Source: Microbacterium aurantiacum (GTDB lineage Bacteria > Actinomycetota > Actinomycetes > Actinomycetales > Microbacteriaceae). Taken from it: 64,000 nucleotides of DNA. The DNA is taken from NCBI RefSeq assembly GCF_021654035.1, contig NZ_JAJPDW010000003.1:248001-312000 (forward strand), read 5' to 3'. Each line of letters begins with the position of its first letter. Position 1 is the first letter of the stretch. Position numbers and translations under genes: made by a program. Under the pieces are notes generated by a model that saw nothing but the letters and a program-made list of their open reading frames with translations, was not told the DNA's origin and searched no databases. Shown here in pieces: positions 18,085 to 25,999 of this stretch.

Positions 18085-18453
18085 ATGACTGACGACCGCA
18101 CCAAGCCCGAGATCGACGCCCCCACCGGACCCGCACCGGCCGACCTCGTCATCCGCGACATCATCACGGGTGACGGCGCCGAGGCGAAGCCCGGCGACAA
18201 CGTCACCGTCCACTACGTCGGAGTCGAGTACACCTCCGGCGAGGAGTTCGATTCCTCCTGGAACCGTGGCGAGACCATCCAGTTCCCGCTCCGCGGCCTG
18301 ATCCAGGGCTGGCAGGACGGCATCCCCGGCATGAAGGTGGGCGGACGCCGCGAGCTGGTCATCCCGCCGCACCTCGCCTACGGCACAGGCGGCGGCCACT
18401 TCCTCGGCGGCAAGACCCTCATCTTCATCATCGACCTCGTCGCCGTCGGCTGA
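18085..18453 (+). CDS. FKBP-type peptidyl-prolyl cis-trans isomerase
   Basis: A 122-residue single-domain FKBP that accelerates proline isomerisation during protein folding. The fold's motifs are present: VTVHYVGVEYTSGEEFDSSW, IQGWQDGIPGMKVGGRRELVIPPHLAYG, and the final LIFIIDLVAVG. No signal peptide is seen, so it is probably cytoplasmic. The ATG at 18085 has GGAGG four to five bases upstream; the longer open frame to 17974 runs through the palindrome and is rejected. A 12-bp hairpin follows the stop. Confidence 0.92.
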   Translation: MTDDRTKPEIDAPTGPAPADLVIRDIITGDGAEAKPGDNVTVHYVGVEYTSGEEFDSSWNRGETIQFPLRGLIQGWQDGIPGMKVGGRRELVIPPHLAYGTGGGHFLGGKTLIFIIDLVAVG

Positions 18454-18465
18454 CCGACGGACAGG

Positions 18466-18503
18466 GAACGGGCGGGATCGGGGTGCACCGGTCCCGCCCG
18501 TTC
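18466..18503 (+). terminator. hairpin terminator after the FKBP gene
   Basis: A 12-bp perfect stem (18466-18477 with 18492-18503) and 14-nt loop sit 13 nt after the stop codon. It is followed by TCGTTCC rather than a strong U-run, as is usual for high-GC actinobacteria. Confidence 0.6.
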
Positions 18504-18608
18504 TCGTTCCGGTCAGGTTCGATTCATTCATGGGAATAGAATCGTGGGATGCCCCGGTTGGGGAGATCGAACCGCCACCGCGCGGCCTGACCTGAAGGAT
18601 TGACCTCT

Positions 18609-19166
18609 ATGACCACCACTGCCACCGACATCCCCGGCTACCGTCCCGGCGTCTGGGAGCTCGACCCCGCGCACAGCGAGGTCAGCTTCGTCGTCCGCCA
18701 CATGATGATCTCCAAGGTGCGCGGCGCCTTCGACATCAAGCGCGCGACCCTCACCGCCCCCGAGAACCCCCTCGAGGCCACGCTCACCGCTCAGGTGGAC
18801 GCCGCCTCGCTCACGACGAAGGACGCCGGGCGTGACGAGCACCTCCGCTCCGCCGATTTCTTCGACGTGGAGAACCACCCCACCATCGACTTCGTGTCCA
18901 CCGGTGTGCGCATCGAGGACGGCGACTTCCTCGTCGACGGCGACCTGACCATCCGCGGCACCACCAAGCCCGTCACCTTCGACGTCGACTTCGGCGGCTT
19001 CGGCTCCGACCCGTGGGGCAACTACAAGGCCGGTGCGACCGCGAAGACGGTCATCAACCGCGAGGAGTTCGGCCTGACGTGGAACGCCGCGCTGGAGACT
19101 GGCGGCGTCCTCGTGGGCAAGGACGTCACGATCGAGCTCGACCTCCAGGGCGCTCACCAGGCGTGA
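18609..19166 (+). CDS. YceI-family lipocalin-like protein
   Basis: A 185-residue YceI-family protein, a beta-barrel that binds isoprenoid-type lipids in characterised members. Recognisable segments are the WELDPAHSEVSFVVRHMM opening, SADFFDVENHPTIDF, LTIRGTTKPVTFDVDF and INREEFGLTW. There is no signal peptide, unlike periplasmic E. coli YceI, so a cytoplasmic location is inferred. The ATG at 18609 has GAAGGA ten bases upstream. Its 3' end overlaps the convergent EamA transporter gene by 41 nt. Confidence 0.9.
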   Translation: MTTTATDIPGYRPGVWELDPAHSEVSFVVRHMMISKVRGAFDIKRATLTAPENPLEATLTAQVDAASLTTKDAGRDEHLRSADFFDVENHPTIDFVSTGVRIEDGDFLVDGDLTIRGTTKPVTFDVDFGGFGSDPWGNYKAGATAKTVINREEFGLTWNAALETGGVLVGKDVTIELDLQGAHQA

Positions 19167-20133
19167 CACCCGGAGGGGAGGGGGCGGCGGCTGCGGCTGT
19201 CGCCCCCTCCGTCGTCTTCGGGCGGCGTCTCAGGCGGTCCTGTGCGAGCAGGATGCCGAGGAAGACGATCGCGGCGCCGGCGGGTTCGTTCCAGTGCAGC
19301 GGTTCGCCGAGGATCAGGATGCCGAGGGCGACTCCGACGACCGGGGTGATGTAGGTGACCGTCGAGGCGCGCGTCGGGCCCCACGCGCGGACGGTGTTCT
19401 GGCTCCAGATGTAGGCGATTCCGGTGCCGAGGCAGCCGAGCAGGAGGACGCTGATGAGGACCGGGACGTCCGGTTGCAGGGGCGAGAGGGCCACCACGGG
19501 GGTGAGGGCGACCATGATCGCCGCCGCGATCCCGATGTTCAGGAACGAGAACGTCAGCGCCGTCATGCCGGAGGCGGAAACGAAGCGCCGCATGTACGCC
19601 AGGCTGAACCCGTAGCACGCGGTCGCGCCGAGGATCGCGAAGGAGGGCGCGAGACCCTCGCCCTCGGCGGCTCCCGGCCCGATGATCACGGCGACACCGG
19701 CGATCCCGAGGAGGATGCCGAGGATCTGCGTGCCACCGAGGCGCTCGACGCGGAACACGGCCCATGCCATGATCGCCGTCATGATCGGCGTGGTGGCGTT
19801 GAAGATGCTGGCGAGTCCGCTCGTCACGTACTGCTGCGCCCACGAGAAGAGGAGGAACGGCGCGACGCAGAACGACGCCGCCAGGACCGTCATGTGACCC
19901 CAGACCGCGAGGCTCCGGGGGAGTCGATCGCGACGCAGCGCGACGAAGACGCCGAGGGTCAGGGCGCCGAGAACCAGGCGGGACCATGCGACCTGTCCGG
20001 GGGACATCCCGGTGAGCGCGATCTTCATGAACAGGAAGCTCGATCCCCAGATGGTCCCGCAGAGGATGAACTGGATCGCGATCGAGACGCGGGAACCTTT
20101 CGCGAGGTCGCGGGCGGGAGCATCGGCGGTCAC
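19126..20133 (-). CDS. EamA/DMT-family transporter
   Basis: A 335-residue permease of the drug/metabolite transporter superfamily with about ten membrane helices in two EamA repeats (starting near residues 17 and 165). Typical segments are [15 protein letters not shown] and [22 protein letters not shown]. Substrates in this family range from amino acids to nucleosides and cannot be assigned here. The C-terminal 35 residues are Pro/Ala/Arg-rich and overlap the YceI gene antisense. The GTG start at 20133 has a TAGAGT hexamer ending six bases upstream, supporting a leaderless transcript. Confidence 0.87.
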   Translation of the reverse strand: MTADAPARDLAKGSRVSIAIQFILCGTIWGSSFLFMKIALTGMSPGQVAWSRLVLGALTLGVFVALRRDRLPRSLAVWGHMTVLAASFCVAPFLLFSWAQQYVTSGLASIFNATTPIMTAIMAWAVFRVERLGGTQILGILLGIAGVAVIIGPGAAEGEGLAPSFAILGATACYGFSLAYMRRFVSASGMTALTFSFLNIGIAAAIMVALTPVVALSPLQPDVPVLISVLLLGCLGTGIAYIWSQNTVRAWGPTRASTVTYITPVVGVALGILILGEPLHWNEPAGAAIVFLGILLAQDRLRRRPKTTEGATAAAAAPSPPGVTPGERPGGRARS

Positions 20134-20139
20134 CGCCCG

Positions 20140-20145
20140 ACTCTA
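20140..20145 (-). promoter_or_regulatory. EamA transporter -10 element (leaderless geometry)
   Basis: TAGAGT on the minus strand ends six bases before the GTG at 20133. Confidence 0.55.
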
Positions 20146-20182
20146 GCGCCGCCCCGCGACATCGTCCGTGCGTGCCACCTGG

Positions 20183-20188
20183 TAGACT
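20183..20188 (+). promoter_or_regulatory. rpsO -10 element
   Basis: TAGACT lies 91 nt upstream of the rpsO ATG. It would leave a leader of about 85 nt, long enough to hold the kind of structured S15 autoregulatory site known in other bacteria. I cannot identify a specific fold. Confidence 0.5.
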
Positions 20189-20279
20189 CGTGCAGTTGCC
20201 GTTGGATCGGCCGCGGATAAAGAGAGCTCACGCATCCTGCGTCGGGCGCCGCGCAACAAGCAGAGAGGGGATCGAATCT

Positions 20280-20549
20280 ATGGCACTTGAAGCAGATGTC
20301 AAGAAGGCGATCATCGAAGAGTACGCGACGCACCCCGGTGACACCGGATCCCCCGAGGTGCAGGTCGCGATGCTGTCGCAGCGCATCAAGGACCTGACCG
20401 AGCACCTGAAGCAGCACAAGCACGACCACCACTCGCGTCGTGGGCTGTTCCTGCTCGTGGGTCAGCGCCGTCGTCTGCTCGGCTACCTCCAGGACATCGA
20501 CATCGAGCGCTACCGCTCGCTGATCGAGCGCCTGGGTCTGCGTCGCTGA
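20280..20549 (+). CDS. rpsO: 30S ribosomal protein S15
   Basis: An 89-residue primary 16S rRNA-binding protein of the small subunit platform. The conserved core is visible: [51 protein letters not shown] and [13 protein letters not shown]. The ATG at 20280 follows an AGAGAGGGG ribosome site; the open frame to 20172 is leader. A strong hairpin terminator follows. In many bacteria pnp is directly downstream; here it lies 7.7 kb away with unrelated genes inserted between. Confidence 0.97.
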   Translation: MALEADVKKAIIEEYATHPGDTGSPEVQVAMLSQRIKDLTEHLKQHKHDHHSRRGLFLLVGQRRRLLGYLQDIDIERYRSLIERLGLRR

Positions 20550-20620
20550 CGCGACCGGAGGTCGAGCACCGCGTCTCACGCGGAGCACGCACCAGCGTTC
20601 AATCGCGCAAAACTTTCTTG

Positions 20621-20650
20621 GAAGGCCGCCCCAGGTGTGGGGCGGCCTTC
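20621..20650 (+). terminator. rpsO terminator
   Basis: A 12-bp perfect GC-rich stem (20621-20632 with 20639-20650) with a 6-nt loop lies 71 nt after the rpsO stop. It is followed by GTCGTTCC. Confidence 0.75.
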
Positions 20651-20863
20651 GTCGTTCCCGGAGGTCTCACCGCCCGTTACACACGCATCGGGCAGCGGAA
20701 ACACCGGGGAAATCTGTCTGAGTAACGTCTGTGTCAGGGCTCCTCGCCCCCCACGGTCCCTCTCCTCCGGCCCTTCCGGCGACCCGCCGAACGGCTCTCC
20801 TTGGCGTACCCGCAGAAGGGCGCAGCGGCCGTGGCACCCCGCATCCCCGGAAGGACACCGTCC
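20651..20863 (+). promoter_or_regulatory. upstream region of the secreted asparaginase gene
   Basis: This is part of a 314-nt gap without a gene between rpsO and the asparaginase gene. It contains CGTTAC at 20675-20680 and its inverse GTAACG at 20722-20727, with a GGAAACACCGGGGAAAT stretch between them. GTTAC and GAAAC are half-site words of the actinobacterial nitrogen regulator GlnR, but the spacing does not fit its a-site/b-site pattern. A GGAAGGA ribosome site at 20849-20855 selects the GTG start at 20864. Confidence 0.35.
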
Positions 20864-22396
20864 GTGCACTCACCCCTCCGCAGCGTCTCCCGACGCCTGC
20901 GCCGCGCCGCCGCCGTCGGCACCGTCTCCGCTCTCGCCGCGTCGGGACTCGTCGCGGCATCCGTCGTGGCCGCCGCCCCCGCCGTCGCCGCCGAGAAGCC
21001 GAAGGTCACGGTCGTCGCGACCGGCGGCACGCTGGCCGGCAAGGCCAACGGCCGTGACACCTACACCAGCTACCGCGCCGGAACCTATCCGATGGCGGAC
21101 CTCATCGCCGGCATCCAGCCGGAGGTCTCCGCCTTCGCCGATGTGGACGTCGTCCAGTTCGGCAACGCCGGATCCGGCGGCTACACGATCGCCCAGTATC
21201 GCGAGCTGACCCTCGCCGTCGAGGCCGCGCTGACGACCTCGGATGCCGTCGTGGTGACCACCGGCACCGACACCATGGAGGAATTCGCGTACTGGCTCGA
21301 CCTCACGGTCCAGAACAAGAAGCCGGTCGTGATCACCGGTGCGATGCGCCCATGGGCAGCCGGCGACACCGCCGCCGATGCGACCGTGCTCGGATCGGAC
21401 GGCCCGGCGAACCTCCTGCAGTCGATCCGCCTCGCCGCGAGCCAGTCCACGTTCTGCTTCGGGACGGTCCTCATGCTCAACGACGAGATCCACGCGGCGC
21501 GTGACGTCACGAAGGGGAACTCGACCCGCAACGACACCTTCGTGACCCGGATGTCGGGCGTCCTCGGCTGGATCGACGGGGCGAACGTGGTGGTCAACCG
21601 GGCGCCGGCGCGCGTCCTCGACTGCGCCTCGGAGGACTGGTTCACCCCCTTCGACCTCGACGAGGTGTCGGGCGACCTTCCGCGGGTGGAGATCTTCTAC
21701 AACTACCAGGCCGCGGGAGGCGAGGCGATCGCCGCCTACGCCGCCGCGGGCGTGAAGGGCATCGTCACGGCCGGAACCGGCGCCGGCGGGATCTCCGCAG
21801 CCCCGGGCCGCGAGCGCACGGCCGCCATCAACAACCAGGGCATGTGGTTCGTCAGCACGACCCGGACCGGAAGCGGCTCGGTGTCCGGCGGCTCGGGCAA
21901 CATCATCCCCGGTGGCGACCTGCTCCCGCAGAAGGCACGCCTGCTGCTGCTGTTGAGCCGCACCTTCACCGAGGACGTCGCCGTCGCCCGCGGGTGGTTC
22001 TCGGACTTCGGCAACCCGTCCTTCAGCACTGCGTCCCTCGCCGGCTCGGTCGACCCGCTCCCCGGGGGCTCGACCCCCGAGCCGGAGCCGACGGGAGAGC
22101 CGACGCCGACCGGTGAGCCGACGCCCACCGGAGAGCCCACGCCGACGGAGGAGCCCACCGCGGAGCCGACCGGTGAACCCACCGCGGAGCCGACGGGCGA
22201 GCCCACGCCGACCGCCCCGGGCGCTGTGGCCGGTGGAGGCACCGGCGGCGGTTCCGACGGCGGATTCCTCGCCGTGACGGGAATGGGCGGGATCGGCGCC
22301 GTCGTCTTGGCCGCCATGATGATGCTTGGCGCCGGCGTAACCGCCGTCATCCGGCGCCGCCACCGTCATCTCGGTGAGCAGGTCATCTCGCACTGA
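20864..22396 (+). CDS. secreted type II-like L-asparaginase with sortase-type anchor
   Basis: A 510-residue exported enzyme hydrolysing L-asparagine to aspartate and ammonia. A twin-basic signal peptide (RRLRR, then a hydrophobic core ending AVA|A near 40-43) precedes the catalytic domain. The two threonine motifs are VATGGTLAG (53-56) and TTGTDTMEE, with ITGAMRP and the SDGPANL loop. After about residue 395 come a PTGE-type Pro/Thr/Glu wall-spanning repeat, a glycine-rich linker, LAVTG at 469-473, a hydrophobic helix and a basic tail. LAXTG is the class E sortase recognition form, so wall attachment is inferred. The GTG at 20864 follows GGAAGGA; the frame is open upstream to 20801. Confidence 0.9.
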   Translation: MHSPLRSVSRRLRRAAAVGTVSALAASGLVAASVVAAAPAVAAEKPKVTVVATGGTLAGKANGRDTYTSYRAGTYPMADLIAGIQPEVSAFADVDVVQFGNAGSGGYTIAQYRELTLAVEAALTTSDAVVVTTGTDTMEEFAYWLDLTVQNKKPVVITGAMRPWAAGDTAADATVLGSDGPANLLQSIRLAASQSTFCFGTVLMLNDEIHAARDVTKGNSTRNDTFVTRMSGVLGWIDGANVVVNRAPARVLDCASEDWFTPFDLDEVSGDLPRVEIFYNYQAAGGEAIAAYAAAGVKGIVTAGTGAGGISAAPGRERTAAINNQGMWFVSTTRTGSGSVSGGSGNIIPGGDLLPQKARLLLLLSRTFTEDVAVARGWFSDFGNPSFSTASLAGSVDPLPGGSTPEPEPTGEPTPTGEPTPTGEPTPTEEPTAEPTGEPTAEPTGEPTPTAPGAVAGGGTGGGSDGGFLAVTGMGGIGAVVLAAMMMLGAGVTAVIRRRHRHLGEQVISH

Positions 22397-22419
22397 CCCG
22401 ACGGATGTCGCGATGACGA

Positions 22420-22454
22420 CGATGCGGCCACGGGGAATCCCCGTGGCCGCATCG
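22420..22454. terminator. bidirectional terminator between asparaginase and 2OG-oxygenase genes
   Basis: A perfect 16-bp stem (22420-22435 with 22439-22454) has a 3-nt loop. It lies between two convergent stop codons (22396 and 22462) and could terminate both transcripts. Confidence 0.85.
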
Positions 22455-22461
22455 GCATTCC

Positions 22462-23487
22462 TCAGGCGCTGTCGTCCGCGCGACGCCGGGCCAGGAGATC
22501 GGCGTGGTGGATCTCGGCGACGTCGGGGTGCGCCCGCAGCCGCGACTTCAGGGCGTTCTCTCCGAACACCGCGTGGATCGGGTTCGCGGGGTCCTGCGTG
22601 ACGCCGCGTGCCGCGGCGGCGAGGTCGGCCTGAAGCTCGATGAGCGGCAGGCGGGCATCCAAGGACGGATTGAAGAAGAACGGCACGGAGATGCGATCCT
22701 CCGGGAACCGCGGGGAGACGACCCGGTGGTTCGTCGCCACCAGATACCCCTGCGTGGCGTACTCCAGCATCTCGCCGATGTTCACCACGAAGGCGCCCTC
22801 GACCGGCGGCGCGTCCACCCAGGTCCCCGCCTTCTCGACCTGCAGTCCGCCGCGGCCCGGTTCCACCCAGAGCAGGGTGAGCACGCCGGCATCCTTGTGC
22901 GCTCCGACGCCCTGCTGCGGCTCCGGCGCCGTGGTCCCGGGGTAGCGCACGACCTTCAGCAGGGTCGCGGGCTCGGCGAAGGACGCGTCGAAGAACGTCT
23001 CGGGCGCGCCGAGAGCCTGCGCCCAGGCGCCGAGGAGCCGACGGGAGATCGCGATGAGGTGCCGCTGCCACTCGTCGAGGACGACGCGCAGCTCGGGCTG
23101 TGCCGGCGGCCAGAGGTTCGGTCCGACGAGTCGGGCGTGATCGGGCGCGGTCGGGTCCTCGACGGCGGGGAGCTCGGGTCCGACGTCGATCTGCTCGCGC
23201 CAGTCGACCTGCCCCTGGGTGCGCTCGCCGCCGACGCGGGTGTAGCCCCGGAAGTGCGGACTGCGGATGTTCTCGATCGCGAGCTTGTCCGCCTCCGGCA
23301 GGGCGAAGAAGGCGCGCGAGACCCGCAGGAGATCCGCCTCGAGCTGCGGCGGGACGCCGGTCCCGGTGAGGTAGAAGAAGCCGACCTCGTGCGCGGCGCG
23401 GCGGAGCTCGGCGCGGAAGCGTGCGGCGTTCTCCGCGCCGGCGTCGAGGTCGGACAGGTCGAGGATCGGCAGGGACAGCTCGGACAT
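22462..23487 (-). CDS. 2-oxoglutarate/Fe(II)-dependent oxygenase, isopenicillin-N-synthase-like
   Basis: A 341-residue oxygenase of the IPNS/gibberellin-oxidase-like family. An N-terminal DIOX_N segment (ILDLSDLDAG and AHEVGFFYLTGTGVP) is followed by the jelly-roll core. Iron ligands are the HKD pair (HxD) near residue 213 and the histidine of TNHRVVSP near 270. The 2OG-binding RxS is RISVPFF near 279. The substrate cannot be inferred; bacterial homologues are mostly uncharacterised. The ATG at 23487 has a TATCGT hexamer ending six bases upstream. It lies 51 nt downstream of the acyltransferase gene on the same strand but has its own promoter-like element. Confidence 0.88.
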   Translation of the reverse strand: MSELSLPILDLSDLDAGAENAARFRAELRRAAHEVGFFYLTGTGVPPQLEADLLRVSRAFFALPEADKLAIENIRSPHFRGYTRVGGERTQGQVDWREQIDVGPELPAVEDPTAPDHARLVGPNLWPPAQPELRVVLDEWQRHLIAISRRLLGAWAQALGAPETFFDASFAEPATLLKVVRYPGTTAPEPQQGVGAHKDAGVLTLLWVEPGRGGLQVEKAGTWVDAPPVEGAFVVNIGEMLEYATQGYLVATNHRVVSPRFPEDRISVPFFFNPSLDARLPLIELQADLAAAARGVTQDPANPIHAVFGENALKSRLRAHPDVAEIHHADLLARRRADDSA

Positions 23488-23493
23488 CCCCCG

Positions 23494-23499
23494 ACGATA
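23494..23499 (-). promoter_or_regulatory. 2OG-oxygenase -10 element (leaderless geometry)
   Basis: TATCGT on the minus strand ends six bases before the ATG at 23487. Confidence 0.5.
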
Positions 23500-23538
23500 C
23501 GCCTCCGGACGCCGGCGGTCGGAGCGTGTTGCCCCGCG

Positions 23539-24639
23539 TTACCGCTCGGGCCGGCGGGCGCCCGTCGGATCGGTGCGGCGCCCTTCGCGTCCGGCGAGCG
23601 TGGGATCGGCGAAGAGCCAGGCCGGGCGCGGTTCGACCAGAGGCCGGAAGACGCGACGGACGGGCCCGGACGACAGGAATACCGCGATGGCCACCGAAGC
23701 CAGCAGCATGACGGGAAGCCAGACCCAGTCCGGGCGCGCGTCCCGGAGGATGCCGGTCTCGCGGAACGGATAGAGGACGAAGGTGTGCAGGAGGTAGACG
23801 TACATCGTGTACTGGCCGAGCGTCGTCCACCGCTTCTGTCCGCGGGGGATGAGGACGAAGAACGCGGCGCTCAGCACGAGGGCGACCGTGATCAGCAGCA
23901 GGCGGATGCCGCCCGCCCACCATGCGGCGAGGCCGAGGCTGGAGTAGTCGTCGCGGTAGAACATCCATGTCCCGAGGCCGACATCGCGCCACGTGTCCGA
24001 GAAGAACCACGCGATCGCCAGGGCGCCGAGGAGGATCGCCGCGGCGAACACGACGAGCGGCCATGGGCGGGGGCGGAGGAGCCGGTGCCGCTCGACGATG
24101 TCGTGCTGATGCAGCCACCAGCCGATGGTGAAGAACGGGAGGAGGCCCAGCGCGCGCGACAAGGAGAAGGTCGCGTCGATGTGGGGGAGGTAGCCGGCCC
24201 CGACGGAGATGGCCACCGTCCACAGCACCGGCCACCGCAGGAGCGCGAGATAGGGCAGCGCGACGCGGAAGATCGCGAGCGCGAGGAGGAACCAGAGCGT
24301 CCACGACGGCTGGGTGGGGTCGATTCCCGGGTCGCCGTCGATCACCCATGACAGGAGGGACCAGATGGTCTCGAAGATCAGGTAGGGGATCACGATGTCG
24401 GTGAGCACGCGCGCCATCTGCCGTGACGTGGGGGCTCCGGACTTGGAGAAGTATCCGGCCATGATCGCGAACGCGGGCATGTGGAAGGCGTAGATCGCCA
24501 GATACACCGCGTACGCAGCATCCGAGTCGTAGGTGAGGCGCTGGATCGCGTGACCCGCGACGACGAGGATGATCGCCGCGAATCGTGCGTTGTCCCAGAA
24601 GGGCGTTCGCGTCTTCCGGGGTGCGGTGGTTTCGCTCAT
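23539..24639 (-). CDS. acyltransferase-3 family membrane protein
   Basis: A 366-residue membrane protein with about ten hydrophobic helices. It matches the acyltransferase 3 (OafA/fucose-4-O-acetylase-like) family. The opening RTPFWDNARFAAIILVVAGHAIQRL holds the family's catalytic histidine region, followed by AFHMPAFAIMAGYFSK and a C-terminal YTMYVYLLHTFVLYPFRE segment. It probably O-acylates a cell-surface glycan or lipid; the acceptor is unknown. The C-terminal 30 residues are basic and cytoplasmic. It is divergent from the flavin monooxygenase gene at 24763. Confidence 0.87.
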   Translation of the reverse strand: MSETTAPRKTRTPFWDNARFAAIILVVAGHAIQRLTYDSDAAYAVYLAIYAFHMPAFAIMAGYFSKSGAPTSRQMARVLTDIVIPYLIFETIWSLLSWVIDGDPGIDPTQPSWTLWFLLALAIFRVALPYLALLRWPVLWTVAISVGAGYLPHIDATFSLSRALGLLPFFTIGWWLHQHDIVERHRLLRPRPWPLVVFAAAILLGALAIAWFFSDTWRDVGLGTWMFYRDDYSSLGLAAWWAGGIRLLLITVALVLSAAFFVLIPRGQKRWTTLGQYTMYVYLLHTFVLYPFRETGILRDARPDWVWLPVMLLASVAIAVFLSSGPVRRVFRPLVEPRPAWLFADPTLAGREGRRTDPTGARRPER

Positions 24640-24762
24640 GACGCCGCCACGTTACTCCTGGCGGACCTCCGGGAATACTCTGAGAGCGTCGGCGTTGCAG
24701 GGGATGCATTCATTTGCATAGATTGGCCTCGGAGGATCCCGAGGACCCAGAGCGGAGAGATC

Positions 24763-25998
24763 GTGAACGACACCACCCCGTGGCCCGCGATGCAGTTCGG
24801 CATCTTCACGGTGAGCGACATCACCGAAGACCCCACCGACGGACGCACGCCCAGTGAAGCGGAGAAGATCCGCAACACCATCACCGTGGCCCGGCACGCC
24901 GAAGCCGTGGGGCTCGACGTCTTCGCGCTCGGCGAGCACCACAACCCCCCGTTCTGGTCGTCGTCGCCGACCACGACGCTCGCGTACATCGCCGGTCAGA
25001 CCGAGCGGCTGCTGCTGTCGACGGCGACGACGCTGATCACGACGAACGATCCGGTCAAGATCGCCGAGGACTACGCGATGCTCCAGCACGTGTCCGGCGG
25101 GCGCACCGACCTGATCCTCGGCCGGGGCAACACCGGACCGGTCTATCCCTGGTTCGGAAAGGACATCCGCCAGGGTCTCGCGCTCGCGATCGAGAACTAC
25201 AACCTGCTCCACCGCCTGTGGCGGGAGGATGTCGTGGACTGGGAGGGACAGTTCCGCACGCCCCTCCAGGGGTTCACCTCGACCCCCCGGCCCCTCGACG
25301 GCGTCCCCCCGTTCGTGTGGCACGGGTCGATCCGCACCCCTGAGATCGCCGAGCAGGCCGCCTACTACGGCGACGGCTTCTTCGCCAACAACATCTTCTG
25401 GCCGAAGGAGCACTACCAGCGCCTGATCTCGCTCTACCGTCAGCGCTTCGCGCACTACGGCCACGGCACCCCCGAGCAGGCGATCGTGGGCCTGGGCGGA
25501 CAGGTCTTCATGGCGAAGAACTCTCAGGACGCCGTCCGCGAGTTCCGCCCCTACTTCGACAACGCCCCCGTCTACGGGCACGGGCCGAGCCTCGAGGACT
25601 TCAGTGAGATGACCCCACTGACCGTCGGATCGCCGCAGCAGATCATCGATCGCTATGCCGGTATGCGGGAGACGTTCGGCGACTACCAGCGCCAGATGTT
25701 CCTCATCGATCACGCGGGGCTTCCGCTGAAGAGCGTGCTCGAGCAGCTGGACATCCTCGGCGGCGAGGTGATCCCCGTCCTCCGGCGCGAACTGGCGAAG
25801 GACCGTCCCGCCGACGTCCCGGATGCGCCCACGCACGCGGGTCTGGTCGCTCGCGCCTACGGCGACGCGGCTCCCCGTCAGGCGGTCCCGGCCGGCAACC
25901 GCGGCGACAACCTGACGGCGGGCTCTCCCTACCGGGACGCCGCGGTCGCGTCGGCGGGGTCGGCGTCCGGCGCCGCGGCGATGAAGAAGGGAGCCTGA
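24763..25998 (+). CDS. LLM-class flavin-dependent monooxygenase
   Basis: A 411-residue luciferase-like monooxygenase, an oxygenase that uses reduced FMN supplied by a partner reductase. It has the TIM-barrel opening MQFGIFTVSD, LGEHHNPPFW near residue 55, TATTLITTNDPVKIAEDYAMLQHVSGGRTDLILGRGN, and the FVWHGSIRTPEIAEQAAYYGDGFF segment. The last 40 residues are Ala/Gly/Ser-rich and look disordered. The GTG at 24763 follows GGAGAG; the frame is open further upstream without support. The FMN reductase gene starts one base after its stop, so the two probably act as a two-component system on an unknown substrate. Confidence 0.9.
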   Translation: MNDTTPWPAMQFGIFTVSDITEDPTDGRTPSEAEKIRNTITVARHAEAVGLDVFALGEHHNPPFWSSSPTTTLAYIAGQTERLLLSTATTLITTNDPVKIAEDYAMLQHVSGGRTDLILGRGNTGPVYPWFGKDIRQGLALAIENYNLLHRLWREDVVDWEGQFRTPLQGFTSTPRPLDGVPPFVWHGSIRTPEIAEQAAYYGDGFFANNIFWPKEHYQRLISLYRQRFAHYGHGTPEQAIVGLGGQVFMAKNSQDAVREFRPYFDNAPVYGHGPSLEDFSEMTPLTVGSPQQIIDRYAGMRETFGDYQRQMFLIDHAGLPLKSVLEQLDILGGEVIPVLRRELAKDRPADVPDAPTHAGLVARAYGDAAPRQAVPAGNRGDNLTAGSPYRDAAVASAGSASGAAAMKKGA

Positions 25999-25999
25999 C

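Noticed and set aside
20172..20279. N-terminally extended S15
   Set aside because: The extension is not conserved in S15 proteins and covers the leader. The ATG at 20280 has the ribosome site and the universal length.
20651..20863. A clear GlnR box upstream of the asparaginase gene
   Set aside because: GTTAC and GAAAC words are present, but they do not follow the required 6-nt a-site/b-site spacing. Kept only as a weak finding.
20870..24709. Very long minus-strand open frame (1279 codons) across the asparaginase, oxygenase and acyltransferase genes
   Set aside because: It is antisense or out of frame to three well-supported genes, is dominated by Arg/Pro/Gly/Ala, and has no domain pattern. 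Long spurious frames are expected at this GC content.
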